Source: Corallium rubrum (taxonomy: Eukaryota; Cnidaria; Anthozoa; Scleralcyonacea; Coralliidae). From it: a stretch of DNA of 64,000 bases. The position numbers and the translations under genes were made by a program. Within the stretch, counting starts at the first letter, position 1, and each line of letters starts with the position of its first letter. Below are positions 19,931-30,010 of the stretch, piece by piece. The stretch spans positions 52,404,447 through 52,468,446 of the forward strand of contig OZ035998.1 of the NCBI GenBank assembly GCA_964035015.1, given 5' to 3'. A model generated the notes under the pieces. It had not been told where the DNA came from and ran no database searches. It saw nothing but the letters and a program-made list of their open reading frames with translations.

Positions 19931-21599
19931 GTGTATAACTAACGTTTTGATTGTTTTAAATAAGTTCCTTCGTGTCGTTCAGTACATTTTTAAATAGTAA
20001 AATACTAAAATAGATTGACAAAGCAACAAAATAGATCGACAAAGATGTTACTAGTACTAGCAGTTCCCAACTTTGTAATTCAATATTCATTGATAAATTT
20101 AGTAAAAGATTGATAAACTTGTTGTGATAAAATAGTTTTGTCTTCGTTTAATTAACAAAAAAAATCTCCTCCATCACAATGCCAATTCTGGAGATCCCTC
20201 CCTAACTCGTACGAATGCAGTCATCAATTTAATAGGAGGGGGGGGGGGGGGGGGGGGGGCTTTTGCAGGGGCAGCGGGAGATATGATGTTGCAGACCTTG
20301 CATGGAGAAAAAATGAAACAGTGAATAGTTTAATTCACGAGATTCCTCTGGTAGTATGGTCGGACAATGTCAATTTCCTCGTCGGATTACTGTATTAGCG
20401 TATAAGCTAGGCGGTGAATTCATTATTGGTTGGCCGGTTGGAACTTTTGTTGAGGTTAGTTTATAAAGATAATCTCACTTTGTGGTTAAAGAAAAAACGT
20501 TTTATTTGCTAGAGATCTGCCATACTGGGAGGTTAAACAAAACGTTGTGGGTTTTTTTTTTCCAAGGGGAACGGTAGGTGTGGGTCTTTACTATATATAC
20601 TATATAAACTGTCAGGCAATAATTTTGTCAAGTCTCTAATATCAAAAACATGACCAAAGTAGTCAGACTATAGATCTTTTTAATAAGTACATCACACTTT
20701 ATTTTTTGCACTTGCATGACGTCAAACTCAGCATGTTGAATTTATTGTAAAAATTACAAACGCCAAAAACAAAAAAACGAAATTGAAAAAAATTCAAAAG
20801 CCAAAGTTTGACGTCAAATGCGGAAAATTACGTATTATGCAGGTCTGACTAGAAAGATTGTCAGCCTGGTAAAAACGGCCAAAATCGGCCAAAAATTTAA
20901 GGCTAACCTCTTTACTTTTTACCGATTTTGGCCATGGTCGTTAACCAGAGGCCCATGTATTAAATGAAGCAAAATAATGTTGGGCTCACTATTAGCCTTT
21001 TTGGGGGCTTACAAATATTTTTCGCGAACCAGGCTGGGGCCCAAAATTTCTTTAAACAAAACAAACCTTTATCGATAGCAAGAATCATGACCTTGCAAGT
21101 TGCGGAGTCATTTGTCGATGATTGATGTCAGAAGAGGTTTCACTAAATTGTACGTCAGCAACAGATCTTCTGAATTTCTGCCGGATTAGTTACTGACCAA
21201 TGACGTCCAAAGCAGACGACGATTCTTCTCAGGAAGTATATCTGCGCAAACCCACCACTGTGAGAATCATGTCAAGATCTTGTGTGATCTTGGAAAATCT
21301 TGTAAGATCTTAAGAAAAATCTTATAAGACTTTAGCGATATCTTATAAGATAATTAAAGAGAAAGTACACGTTCTCTGACCTTAATAATTTTTTATCATG
21401 ACTCATCATGACTCACAAAAACTGTGGTAGATCACACTCACAAATTTACTATAAGTCCCGTTAAAAATACTTAACCAGTTTATCAGCAATATCCCCTGTC
21501 TCCGAAATGTTTTTGTGCAAAACTTTGTCGGAAATATATAGAATTTAACGGCTAACTGCTGGAAGATATATCCAAATGGCCAATAATACGGCTACCGCG
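19931..21599. other. Non-coding spacer with G run and small palindromes
   Basis: A G run of about 22 lies at 20238-20259. GGCCAAAATCGGCCAAAAAT near 20878 is faced by ACCGATTTTGGCC at 20919. TGACGTCAAACTC near 20718 faces TTTGACGTCAAATG near 20808. Around 21270-21350 are AAGATCTTGT/ATCTTATAAGAT repeats. No gene was recognised. Confidence 0.5.
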
Positions 21600-22760
21600 G
21601 ATCTAAATACCACTGTATGTAGGTACGGAGAAAAGGCTATTTGAACTGACATGAGCGCAAATATCAAATTGCATTATTTACGCTATTTACTTGGCCTCCG
21701 GTCAAACGTGGTCATATTTAAAGTAAATCAATCGTCTGAAGGTTTGTGCCATTTGGGAAACTTGCACAGTTAGATAGAGCGTTAAATTCTGTACAACATA
21801 TGTGAATTAGAACAAATCGTATAGAATAGCAACGGAGAAAAATATATCAGTTGAACTGAGATGAGCGCAAGTATCAAATTGCATTATACGGCTATTTACT
21901 TGGCGTACGGTCGAACGCGGTCATATTTAAAGTAAATCAATCGTCTGTAGGTTTGTGCCATTTGGGAAACTTGTACGGTTAGATAGAGCATTAAATTCTG
22001 TACAATATATGTGAATTAGAGAACATGGTATAGAATAACAACGGCGAAAAGTCTATTTGAACTGACATGAGCGCAAATATCAAATTGCATTATTTACGCT
22101 ATTTACTTGGCCTCCGGTCAAACGTGGTCATATTTAAAGTAAATCAATCGTCTGAAGGTTTGTGCCATTTGGGAAACTTGCACAGTTAGATAGAGCGTTA
22201 AATTCTGTACAACATATGTGAATTAGAACAAATCGTATAGAATAGCAACGGAGAAAAATATATCAGTTGAACTGAGATGAGCGCAAGTATCAAATTGCAT
22301 TATACGGCTATTTACTTGGCGTACGGTCAAACGCGGTCATATTTAAAGTAAATCAATCGTCTGTAGGTTTGTGCCATTTGGGAAACTTGCACGGTTAGAT
22401 AAAGCGTTAAATTCTGTACAACATATGTGAATTAAAACAAATCGTATTAGAATAGCAACGGAGAAAAATATATTTGAACTGAGATGAGCGCAAATATCGA
22501 ATTGCATTATTACACTATTTACTTGGCGTACGGTCGAACGCGGTCATATTTAAAGTAAATCAATCGTCTGTAGGTTTGTGCCATTTGGGAAACTTGTACG
22601 ATTAGATAGAGCGTTAAATTCTGTACAACATATGTGAATTAGAACAAATCGTATAGAATAGCAACGGAGAAAAATCTATTTGAACTGAGATGAGCGCAAA
22701 TATCAAATTGATTTATTATGCTATCACTTGGCGTACGATCAGACGCAATCATTTTAAAGT
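21600..22760 (+). repeat. ~206-210 bp satellite, about 5.5 units in dimeric order
   Basis: The motif ATGAGCGCAA starts at 21651, 21861, 22067, 22277, 22484 and 22690. Units at 21651 and 22067 are one subtype (GACATGAGCGCAAATATC) and those at 21861 and 22277 another (GAGATGAGCGCAAGTATC), so the array is ordered A-B-A-B-B'. A related partial array lies at 34740-35045. Both arrays are followed by (AC)n. Confidence 0.9.
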
Positions 22761-22889
22761 ATCCCTGAATCATACCACTCCAGTCATACAGCATTGCAAT
22801 TGACTTTCTTCGAAAATAATGTTGTTCTTCGTCTCGCTCCTTAGTTCATACAACACGGCGAGGAAATATAAACAGTCACACTACTGCAC

Positions 22890-22933
22890 ATATTACAGGT
22901 CAGCGGTTACACCAAAAAGTTAACCCACGCCGG

Positions 22934-22978
<45 letters not shown>

Positions 22979-23000
22979 CACGATAGCAATATATCTGCGC
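22890..23000 (+). repeat. (AC)n with conserved flanks
   Basis: The dinucleotide array at 22936-22977 sits between AGGTCAGCGGTTACACCAAA and AACACGATAGCAATATATCT. The same two flanks surround the (AC)n at 35483-35566, so the microsatellite is part of a dispersed repeat. Confidence 0.85.
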
Positions 23001-23139
23001 GTTGCGCAGATACAAAAACTTTCCTGTGCGTTCTTGTCTGAAACAATTTTCCTCTACATGAAGTAGAGCCATCGTATGCTGACCGTTGCAAGTGATTTCC
23101 CCCTCGTTCATATCCGTGCATCAAAATCTCGTACACTTT

Positions 23140-23335
23140 GCCGAAAAATCCGCCAATCCAAAAAATACCAAAAATCCATGAGAAATCTTAAAAATCCATA
23201 AAATCCTTGGAAAATCCATAATTATTTTCACAAGAAATCCGGGAAAATCCGGAAGAAAATCCCTAAAAATCCGAAAGTTAATCCAATGCGAAAATCCAAA
23301 GATTTTTCAAAGTTCAAAAATGTCGTACACTTTTT
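23140..23335. repeat. AAAATCC-rich repeat block
   Basis: Short words such as AAAATCC, AAAATCCAT and AAATCCGG recur at irregular spacing. The opposite-strand version (GGATTTTTATGGATTTT) lies inside the right end of the hAT-like element at 46200-46320, so this may be a sub-terminal part of a related element. Confidence 0.6.
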
Positions 23336-23574
23336 AGGGAGTGATTTTGCCCTGATTGTGAATAGTGAAATAGTCTGGCGTTAGCCAGGAGAAAATACTA
23401 AAAGCAAATTCGAGTAGGAACTGGAAAGAGTTAAGCCAAAATTTTAATTCCACATTTTTTTATCAATGTACCAACTATATCCTCTACGCTCTTTCGTTAA
23501 AAAGCACGGAGAATATACCACTAAATTAAATAGAAAATAGAAGACGCCATATATAGAGTTCACTGGTTTTTCCC

Positions 23575-23695
23575 CTTGCTGCGCCGGTGGGGGACTGGGA
23601 ACGAGTTTCTCGGCGTTTCCGCGCAGTTGGGGCCTGAGAACGAGTTTTTCGGCGTTTCCGCGCGGTTGGGGGCCTGGGAACAACATCGTTGCTAC
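23575..23695 (+). repeat. Two and a half copies of a ~44-bp GC-rich repeat
   Basis: GAACGAGTTT(C/T)TCGGCGTTTCCGCGC followed by AGTTGGGGCCTG is repeated in tandem. It is open on the minus strand but short, with no domain. Confidence 0.7.
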
Positions 23696-23734
23696 AAAAG
23701 TTAAAATTATAAGCATACTACCAAAAAGATAAGG

Positions 23735-23880
23735 TAGGTAATTTGTGCATGGCTTCTTTGTCGATATCAAATGAATAGTCGAGTCTTACTTAGTCTTCAC
23801 TGTCTGCTAGTTGTCGCTACGGCTAGCGAATTCACTCATGCGCAAACGTTTGGCAGCGGTGTTCATTCTTGTATACATGG
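23735..23880 (-). other. Left edge of duplicon copy 1
   Basis: TTTGTGCATGGCTTCTTTGTC and CATGCGCAAACGTTTGG are shared, in the same order, with 46430-46590 and with 51995-52615. There they lie downstream of galaxin-like genes C and D. This places the segment as the matching flank of gene B, separated from it by inserted elements. Confidence 0.65.
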
Positions 23881-24389
23881 ATCGAATACGTCTGAGTATT
23901 TTAATTTACCACCACCAGATCTGGAAGAGTATTTTGTTTGAAAGAATATAAACAACAACATAGCATAACAACAGTTTCTATATAACAGTTTATGAACTTT
24001 TTAAACAATTATGCATGAACACTTTAGCTTTACCTGACAATGACAACAATAATTTAAACAGTTTGACTAATTTGTGCTCATTGTATACATGTTTCTGACT
24101 TCAGTAAATTGCCAATGGCTAGTTTATTTCTTAATATAGTTTTCTCAAGTAAAGCCATCAGAATAGCATTTTTGCCGTTCTTGTATTCTAGAACATCAAC
24201 CAATTCCTGCGCGGTAATGTAATGTTTTATTTACCCATCTTAGGCATATAGAATTACAATGGATTTACATAAGAATATAGGAAATTACAAATATATATAG
24301 ACAAATATTAGAATTTTACAAAAATTGATAGGATGCTAATAAGGTAGTTAGTTTAAAAACATCAGCTGTATAAAGCTTTATAAAATAAG

Positions 24390-24745
24390 GTGCCCTCTAC
24401 GCACGCTCTGATTGACTGGGCTCCATGCATTTATAAGAGAACATAGATCATGAATGACGTAAAGTGGCGTAGAATGGCGTCAGCTGGCCGGAAAAGACCG
24501 CCAAATTCTAAAACTACCTCACTTTTAGTTTGATTTTTCTTATTATTATTTTATAAAACAAATAAAACATACCACTCCTGTGCATATGTACTCTTATAAA
24601 GGTACGTTTGACGTCATTTGAACACGAAAGAAGTGTAAAGGCACTCGGCTATCGCCTCGTGCCTCTACTCAACTTCTTTCGTGTTCAAATGACGTCAAAC
24701 GTGCCTTTATAAGAGTACATATGCACGGAGCTTTATGTTTTATTT
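24390..24745. mobile_element. Foldback element, GTACTCTTATAAAGG family (copy 1)
   Basis: GCATATGTACTCTTATAAAG and GTACGTTTGACGTCATTTGA at 24582 are mirrored by TTCAAATGACGTCAAACGTG and CCTTTATAAGAGTACATATG around 24690. The left flank TCTACGCACGCTCTGATTG recurs at 60700, where a full second copy lies. A third partial copy is at 62395-62470. Confidence 0.8.
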
Positions 24746-24835
24746 GTTAAATAAAAGAATCTATAAAAGTCTATATAGGCTGCAATAAAACTGAGGAAAC
24801 CTTCTGGAAAAAGGCGCGATTTTTCAGACGCCATT

Positions 24836-26907
24836 TACAAAAGAAGGCTTTTACAGCCGATTATTTTTAGTCCCAAAAAAGGACGCCACCATGCGCCCCG
24901 TTATAGATGTGAGCGCGCTGAATTGCTTTGTCGAAAATGCTTATTTTCAAATGGAGCACCTATCAACAATAAAATCGCTCCTGAAACAGGGTCACTTCAT
25001 GACCAAACCTGAGAGATGTCTACCTTTCAGTTGCCATTCATCACCAATCCCAAAAATGTCTGCGCTTCTTTTGGAAAAACAAGCCCTACCAGTTCAGGTC
25101 ACTTCCTTTCGTATATACCTAGACGACATGCTTATCATTGTATCGACCTTTCAAGAGACTCAGCACAGTCAGCAGTTCACGCTAATAACTGATGAACCTG
25201 CTGAAGTCCCTGGGCTTTGTTTTAAACATAGGAGAAATCAATACTCACCCCTATACTCAGGAAGTCACCTTTCTGGGTTTCACAATCAACTCAATCTCCA
25301 TGATTATGAGCTTACCGCTAGAAAAGATGAACAAGCTCCTGACTGTGCCACCAATTACGGTCGGGTACGAAAGTTAAACCGCAGGACGATACGTATGATT
25401 CTAGTAGGCCTGGCGGGCTCCCCTACACTTTCGTCATTTACAAGCTCTCTTAATCCAAGGTCTCAACCAGACACAGCACAACTACGAAACCGAGGACAAC
25501 TCAACAGCAGTTGCCTACATCAATCACAAAGGGGGGACACACTCATCAGAGCTCGTAGATCTGACACACCGGAGAATAGTTTAGTGGACCAAGAGCTAGT
25601 CCAGGGTATTTTCATTTGAGACGATACAGACTGGATGATAGACCGATAATCATCCGGCCTTTTCTGACCAACTGTGTCACGGATCTTTTTGGCACTCGTC
25701 TTACACGGCGGCTGACAACATATATCAGCTGGAGACCAGATCCCAATGCTCTCCACTCAGACGCTTTCAGCATGAACTGGAAAAATCTGGCGGGCTGCGC
25801 CTTTCCCCGTTTCAACTTAATTCCTTTAGTTTTGAACAACCAAACAGAAGGCCTTTCTACACAAGTTGCCAATCTTCTCATTGCAGCCACTCGTAGCTCC
25901 ACACACAAAACTTACGAATCAAGCTGGACGCTGGTGCAGCTGGTGTGCTGCAAGGGAAATTGATCCTCTTTCAAATCCGCTCCGTTCTAGCTGAGGTCCT
26001 TCACGATGGTTTGCAGTATCGAACCATTAATGTGTTGCGCTCAGCGTTATCTTCTACTCATCCTAAAATTGATGGATTTGCCGTACGGCAACACCCGTAT
26101 GTTGTAAAACTGATGAAAGGAATCCTAAATAACCGTCCTCCCAAACCTCGATACACTTATACCTGGGATGTTCATTTAGTAAACATATGAGAAAAATGGG
26201 CGTTGACTCTTCACTTTCGTTAAAACAATTGTCCCTTAAGCTAGCAACATTGTCGCCATTACTTGCCCAAAACGCGTCTCATCCTTGTCAAGTCTAGACT
26301 AGCGCTATTATAAACTGTTGCCAGGAGGCCAAGTTTTTACTTTAACAGTAGCAACTAAAACAACATGCCCAGCAATTGCATGCCCAGATGAAACTGTCGA
26401 AGCCTTCTTTACTCGATTCCCAGAAGACACTAAGTCCACGTCCACACTATACGTTTTCCTAGCGTTTTCATATTGTTTCAGGTAATGAAACCACTAATGT
26501 TTTCTGCTCTCCTGAGGACCGAGAACAATATAAAATGAAAACGCATACGTGCGTGTGGACGTGGTCTATAAGTTATGCCCAGTCGATTGCTTCAATACAT
26601 ATACCTGTCATCTACTTCACATCTTCGCAGTGCATCTCAGGGGAAATCCCATAATTTGTTGTTACATACCACTGCTTCGTTGGCACGTTGGATTCGTGTT
26701 TTTCTTACTGAAGCAGGAACTGACACTTCAGTCTTTAGGCCTAAGACACACTTAGTTCGAGGAGCAGCTACTTCGGATGCTGCGAATGCATTTGTCTCAG
26801 TTCAAGAAATATTAAAGATGGCCGACAGGTCCAATGCATCTACCTTTCAACAACTTTATTATAAACCAGTGCTTGCCTCTAATTTTGGACGTGCAGTCCT
26901 TTCTTAA
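24836..26907 (+). pseudogene. Decayed DIRS-type retrotransposon (RT, RNase H remnant, tyrosine recombinase)
   Basis: Seen in order with frame changes: an RT start reading GFYSRLFLVPKKDATMRPVI, the RT active-site box YLDDMLII at about 25111-25134, a later RT piece in another frame (TFLGFTINS), an RNase H-region motif AYINHKGGTHSSEL near 25511, then TINVLRSALSSTHP and RPPKPRYTYTWDVH, then RWIRVFLTEAGTDTS with HLVRGAATSD and LYYKPVL. Known: RT followed by a lambda-type tyrosine recombinase, with no DDE integrase, defines DIRS elements. The part between FMTK and YLDD is deleted and the recombinase is split by an insertion at 26433-26567. It is dead; I found no split repeats around it. Confidence 0.85.
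26433..26567. mobile_element. 135-bp foldback MITE inside the DIRS recombinase
   Basis: CCACGTCCACAC begins the element and GTGTGGACGTGG ends it, with ATTGTTTC/AACAATAT homology inwards. It interrupts the recombinase between its two conserved parts, so it is younger than the DIRS insertion. The flanks (ACTAAGT, CTATAAGT) may be a worn 8-bp target duplication. Confidence 0.75.
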
Positions 26908-27089
26908 AACTATAATTGCTTGTTAAGGTTCTCTACTTGAGTTTTGTATGATATATACAATTAGTTCTTGTTGTAAACTAGCTAAATGGTTTATCTAAAC
27001 TAATAAACATTAGTTTTTCAATTTCATAATTATATGTTGATATAGGTAGTGTTGAACTCTACCACTTGTAGTCTCATATATTTCGACCG

Positions 27090-27200
27090 GAGTTCATGAA
27101 ATATAATGGAATTATATGACATAATGCATTATATGATATAATGAATTATATGACATAATGCATTATATCATATAATGCATTATATGACATAAATTAACTT
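27090..27200. repeat. AT-rich tandem palindromes
   Basis: ATTATATGACATAATGCATT and close variants are repeated about five times, and each is nearly self-complementary. This can extrude as a cruciform. No gene. Confidence 0.8.
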
Positions 27201-27287
27201 TGTCATAAACGTTTATTTGAAACAATTACTGTTGTGCAAATGAGTATTATCACATTATGTCGATCATATAATAAGAATACACAATAC

Positions 27288-27960
27288 TTATTTTTCACAT
27301 GCCTTGGTTTCCTTTGTTCTTTTAGGGAATATATTCAATAGCCCCTGTACATTAACTGCATGTCTGAAAAGCTGGTGGCGGTTTTTGATTGTAACAGGGG
27401 AGTGCGGGGCTGAAAACAATGACTGATAACAATGGCAAAATAATAGATTAATATTCCCCTCTAATATTTCCCTCTAATATCCCCTTCTAATATTCCCCTC
27501 TAACATTCCTCGCTATAATATTCCCCTCTAATAAACATCAAGCACACTTAAACAATACACACTTTAATGAGCGTTATAACACGTTTCAACACCTCACATT
27601 TTAAATACAACTGAGCAATTGCTCAATACCCAATACCGCTAAACTTATTTTGTGTTATAAAAATCTCTTCGTCCGACTCACTCACGTCTTCCACGTATAA
27701 CTGTCTTTACCAAGTTCTGCCATATTCAACAAAACGTACGAACACAACGATTTACAATTCAAATTTAACACTTGAGAATCCCACTGGGTACCTTCGTACT
27801 TTGTTCTATTATTTCATCGCGTTCCTATATACGCATTACAAAACATCCACTGAACAAAAGCATTCTTTTCTATTGTGATTCCTATCAACCTCGCCCATGT
27901 GAAAAATAAGTACGTTATTCTGAGGCCCCTTGGGGATATGTGTTTATTCACCTCGGGCTT
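27288..27960. mobile_element. Inverted-repeat element with ACTTATTTTTCACATG termini
   Basis: ACTTATTTTTCACATGCC at 27288 is mirrored by CATGTGAAAAATAAGTAC at 27896. Inside are repeats of TAATATTCCCCTC. A second copy with the same ends and interior lies at about 58773-59085. No transposase. Confidence 0.65.
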
Positions 27961-27964
27961 CGCC

Positions 27965-28366
27965 TTCTGTGAATAAATCACATCTCCCTTCGTGGCCTCA
28001 AAATAACCTAGACTTATTATTCTTTAATAAAATGGTAAAACTAAAAAAATTATATGAAACAATATTTTTTGTTAGAGAATTATTTCAAACAATAAAAGTT
28101 AGCATTAATTTCATTATTTGACATAAAACCTGTTATATCAAATAATTATTGATATAATAAACAAATATAATTTCCGGACATTTGACACCCCATATATAGC
28201 TATATACTACACCCCTATTCACCCCAACAGACGTTATTCGATGCTATAAATTTATAATAATATGCATATTTGTTACTTTTGTGGTACACTTTTTCAACTT
28301 TTCCATGCATTTCATTTTTACCCAAAGAGCTTGTCACTGACAGTCGTGTGATAAACAGGCAAATAG
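27965..28366. other. Downstream flank of galaxin-like gene B
   Basis: From about 28190 the sequence matches the 3' flanks of genes C and D (ACAGACGTTATTCGATGCTA, CTTTTCCATGCATTTCATTT). Nearer 27965 it is AT-rich with no recognised gene. No clear AATAAA on the minus strand stands close to the stop. Confidence 0.5.
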
Positions 28367-29668
28367 TTATACCTCAAGAATCTTACCATCACAACAAACA
28401 TGAGACTGTGGATCATAGATTTCGTCGCCACAGCAAGAAGTATTGTTTCCATGATCTTTTATACTCAGAATTTTATCAACACAACAAACATGAGTTTTTG
28501 CACTGTAATTCATGTCACCACAACACAACGTCTGTCCACCAAACATACTCAGAACTTTCCCACCGCAGCAAAGGTGAGTTGTGGCATCATAGTTCTTATT
28601 CAAACAGCAAGAATTACCGCCGCCATGTTCATGTAAACTGATAATTGTATGATCACAGCAAACATGTGTTGTGTTATCATAGTTGGTACTGCCACAACAA
28701 GCCGTGCGTCCTGTAGCTGTGCTCAGTAAGTTATCAACACAGCAAACATGAGATTGAGGATTGAAGTTCTTGTCATCACAACACGCTGTATATACACCAT
28801 TTTTTCTCAGAATAGAACCACCACAACAAACGTGAGTCAGCGCATTATAGGCCACGTCATTACAGCAAGTTGTGCGTCCTTCTACTATTCTGAGAATCTT
28901 TTCATCACAGCAAACATGGGTGTTTGAATTGTAGTTATCTTGAACACAACAAGAGGTAGCCCCAGCTCCTATTGGTCGAATTTTCTCATCACAGCAAACG
29001 TGAGTTTTGGCATTATAGTTCATTGCACCACAACAAGAATTGCCACCATTTTCAATACTCAAAATTTTTCCAGCACAGCAAACATAGTACTTGGGATTAT
29101 AGACTTCGGTGCCACAACAAGCATTAGGTCCAGGTCTTCGTCTCCAAATTTGATCTTCACAGCAAATGTTGATTTTTGAATCATAGTTGTTGTCACCACA
29201 ACAAGAATTCAGACTACCATGTCGTGGAAGAATTTTATCTTTACAACAAATAAACAAGTTGGGTAGATAAAAGTTTCTATCACCACAGCAAGATCTGCGC
29301 TCGGGATCTGGAATAGGTTCAGGTTTTATCACGATAGCATTTGCTAAAAAATAAAGAATTATATACGAATAATTTAGTCCAGCAAGAGAGAAGACCACTC
29401 TGGTCCACATTGTTGTATGTGAAGGATTTTCTTCAAGCTATTGAAAAACATATATACTCTGATCTCCAAGCGAAAGTCAAACACACACGTACGATCCTCG
29501 CTTAAGGAAACTTACATTTTTTTCAGGTAAAATACCTCGCAGAATATACCTTCAAAACAATGAATTATAAATACTGAGTGAAAATACACCATATGCTGTA
29601 TGCTGTATGTCTGACTAACCTGTGAAGAATACGACAAACCACACGGCATAAACCAACAGATAATTCAT
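28367..29668 (-). CDS. Galaxin-like secreted protein B (two exons, 341 aa)
   Basis: Exons on the minus strand: 29668-29620 and 29343-28367, phase 1 intron of 276 bp. Exon 1 encodes a signal peptide, MNYLLVYAVWFVVFFT. The acceptor is TTTTTTAG|CAAATGCT. The mature protein starts near ANAIVIKPEPIPDPERR and carries 22 Cys-Cys pairs in 11 units, ending DGKILEV. Known: galaxin-type di-cysteine repeats of the coral skeletal matrix. I chose the split start because the signal exon is conserved at all three loci. A longer single-exon frame from 29410 reads through the intron only in this copy. The gene is convergent with protein A at 18.9 kb. Upstream it is bounded by the satellite at 30.01 kb. Confidence 0.9.
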
Positions 29669-30010
29669 TTCAGGGAGTGGTATAATTCCGACCAGTGTTA
29701 TGCCTGTAGCGGTATAAATTAGCGAGGTGCAAGAACGGTGGTGACAGTCCTGTGTCATTCGCGTACTGAGCTATACTCACTTTTTAGCTAGCAATAAATA
29801 GCGAAAGGAGAAACTGTTAATATTTGTATATGCCCGGCAATAATCATACCATAATGCGAGATTGACAAAGATCCTTTTTTCTACCTCCTTGACATTATAT
29901 TAAACTCAGTAACTTCACTTTGAGTACTCCATCACTACAAGTTTGGTTCGCAAGCAAATTTTAAAGTGCATCAAAAGAGTATCAAGCTTGTCTATGTGAA
30001 TGAGCTGTCA
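29669..30010 (-). promoter_or_regulatory. Conserved 5' flank of galaxin-like gene B
   Basis: About 340 bp upstream of the start codon match the flanks of genes C (48823-49170) and D (55958-56310). Shared words include CTGTGTCATTCGCGTACTGA and CATACCATAATGCGAGATTG (plus-strand reading). Homology stops at CTGTCAAAAAT, where the satellite begins. A core promoter was not identified; no clean TATA box stands in the right orientation. Confidence 0.5.

Noticed and set aside
24891-25619. A functional 242-codon gene
   Set aside because: It is a decayed DIRS reverse transcriptase with internal deletion and frameshift.
28270-29179. Plus-strand frames over the galaxin exons (also at 47424-48333 and 54573-55482)
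   Set aside because: They are antisense to the galaxin repeat. The regular CC-coding pattern on the minus strand, signal exon and splice sites explain the sequence. The frames are open because the repeat has no stop in that phase.
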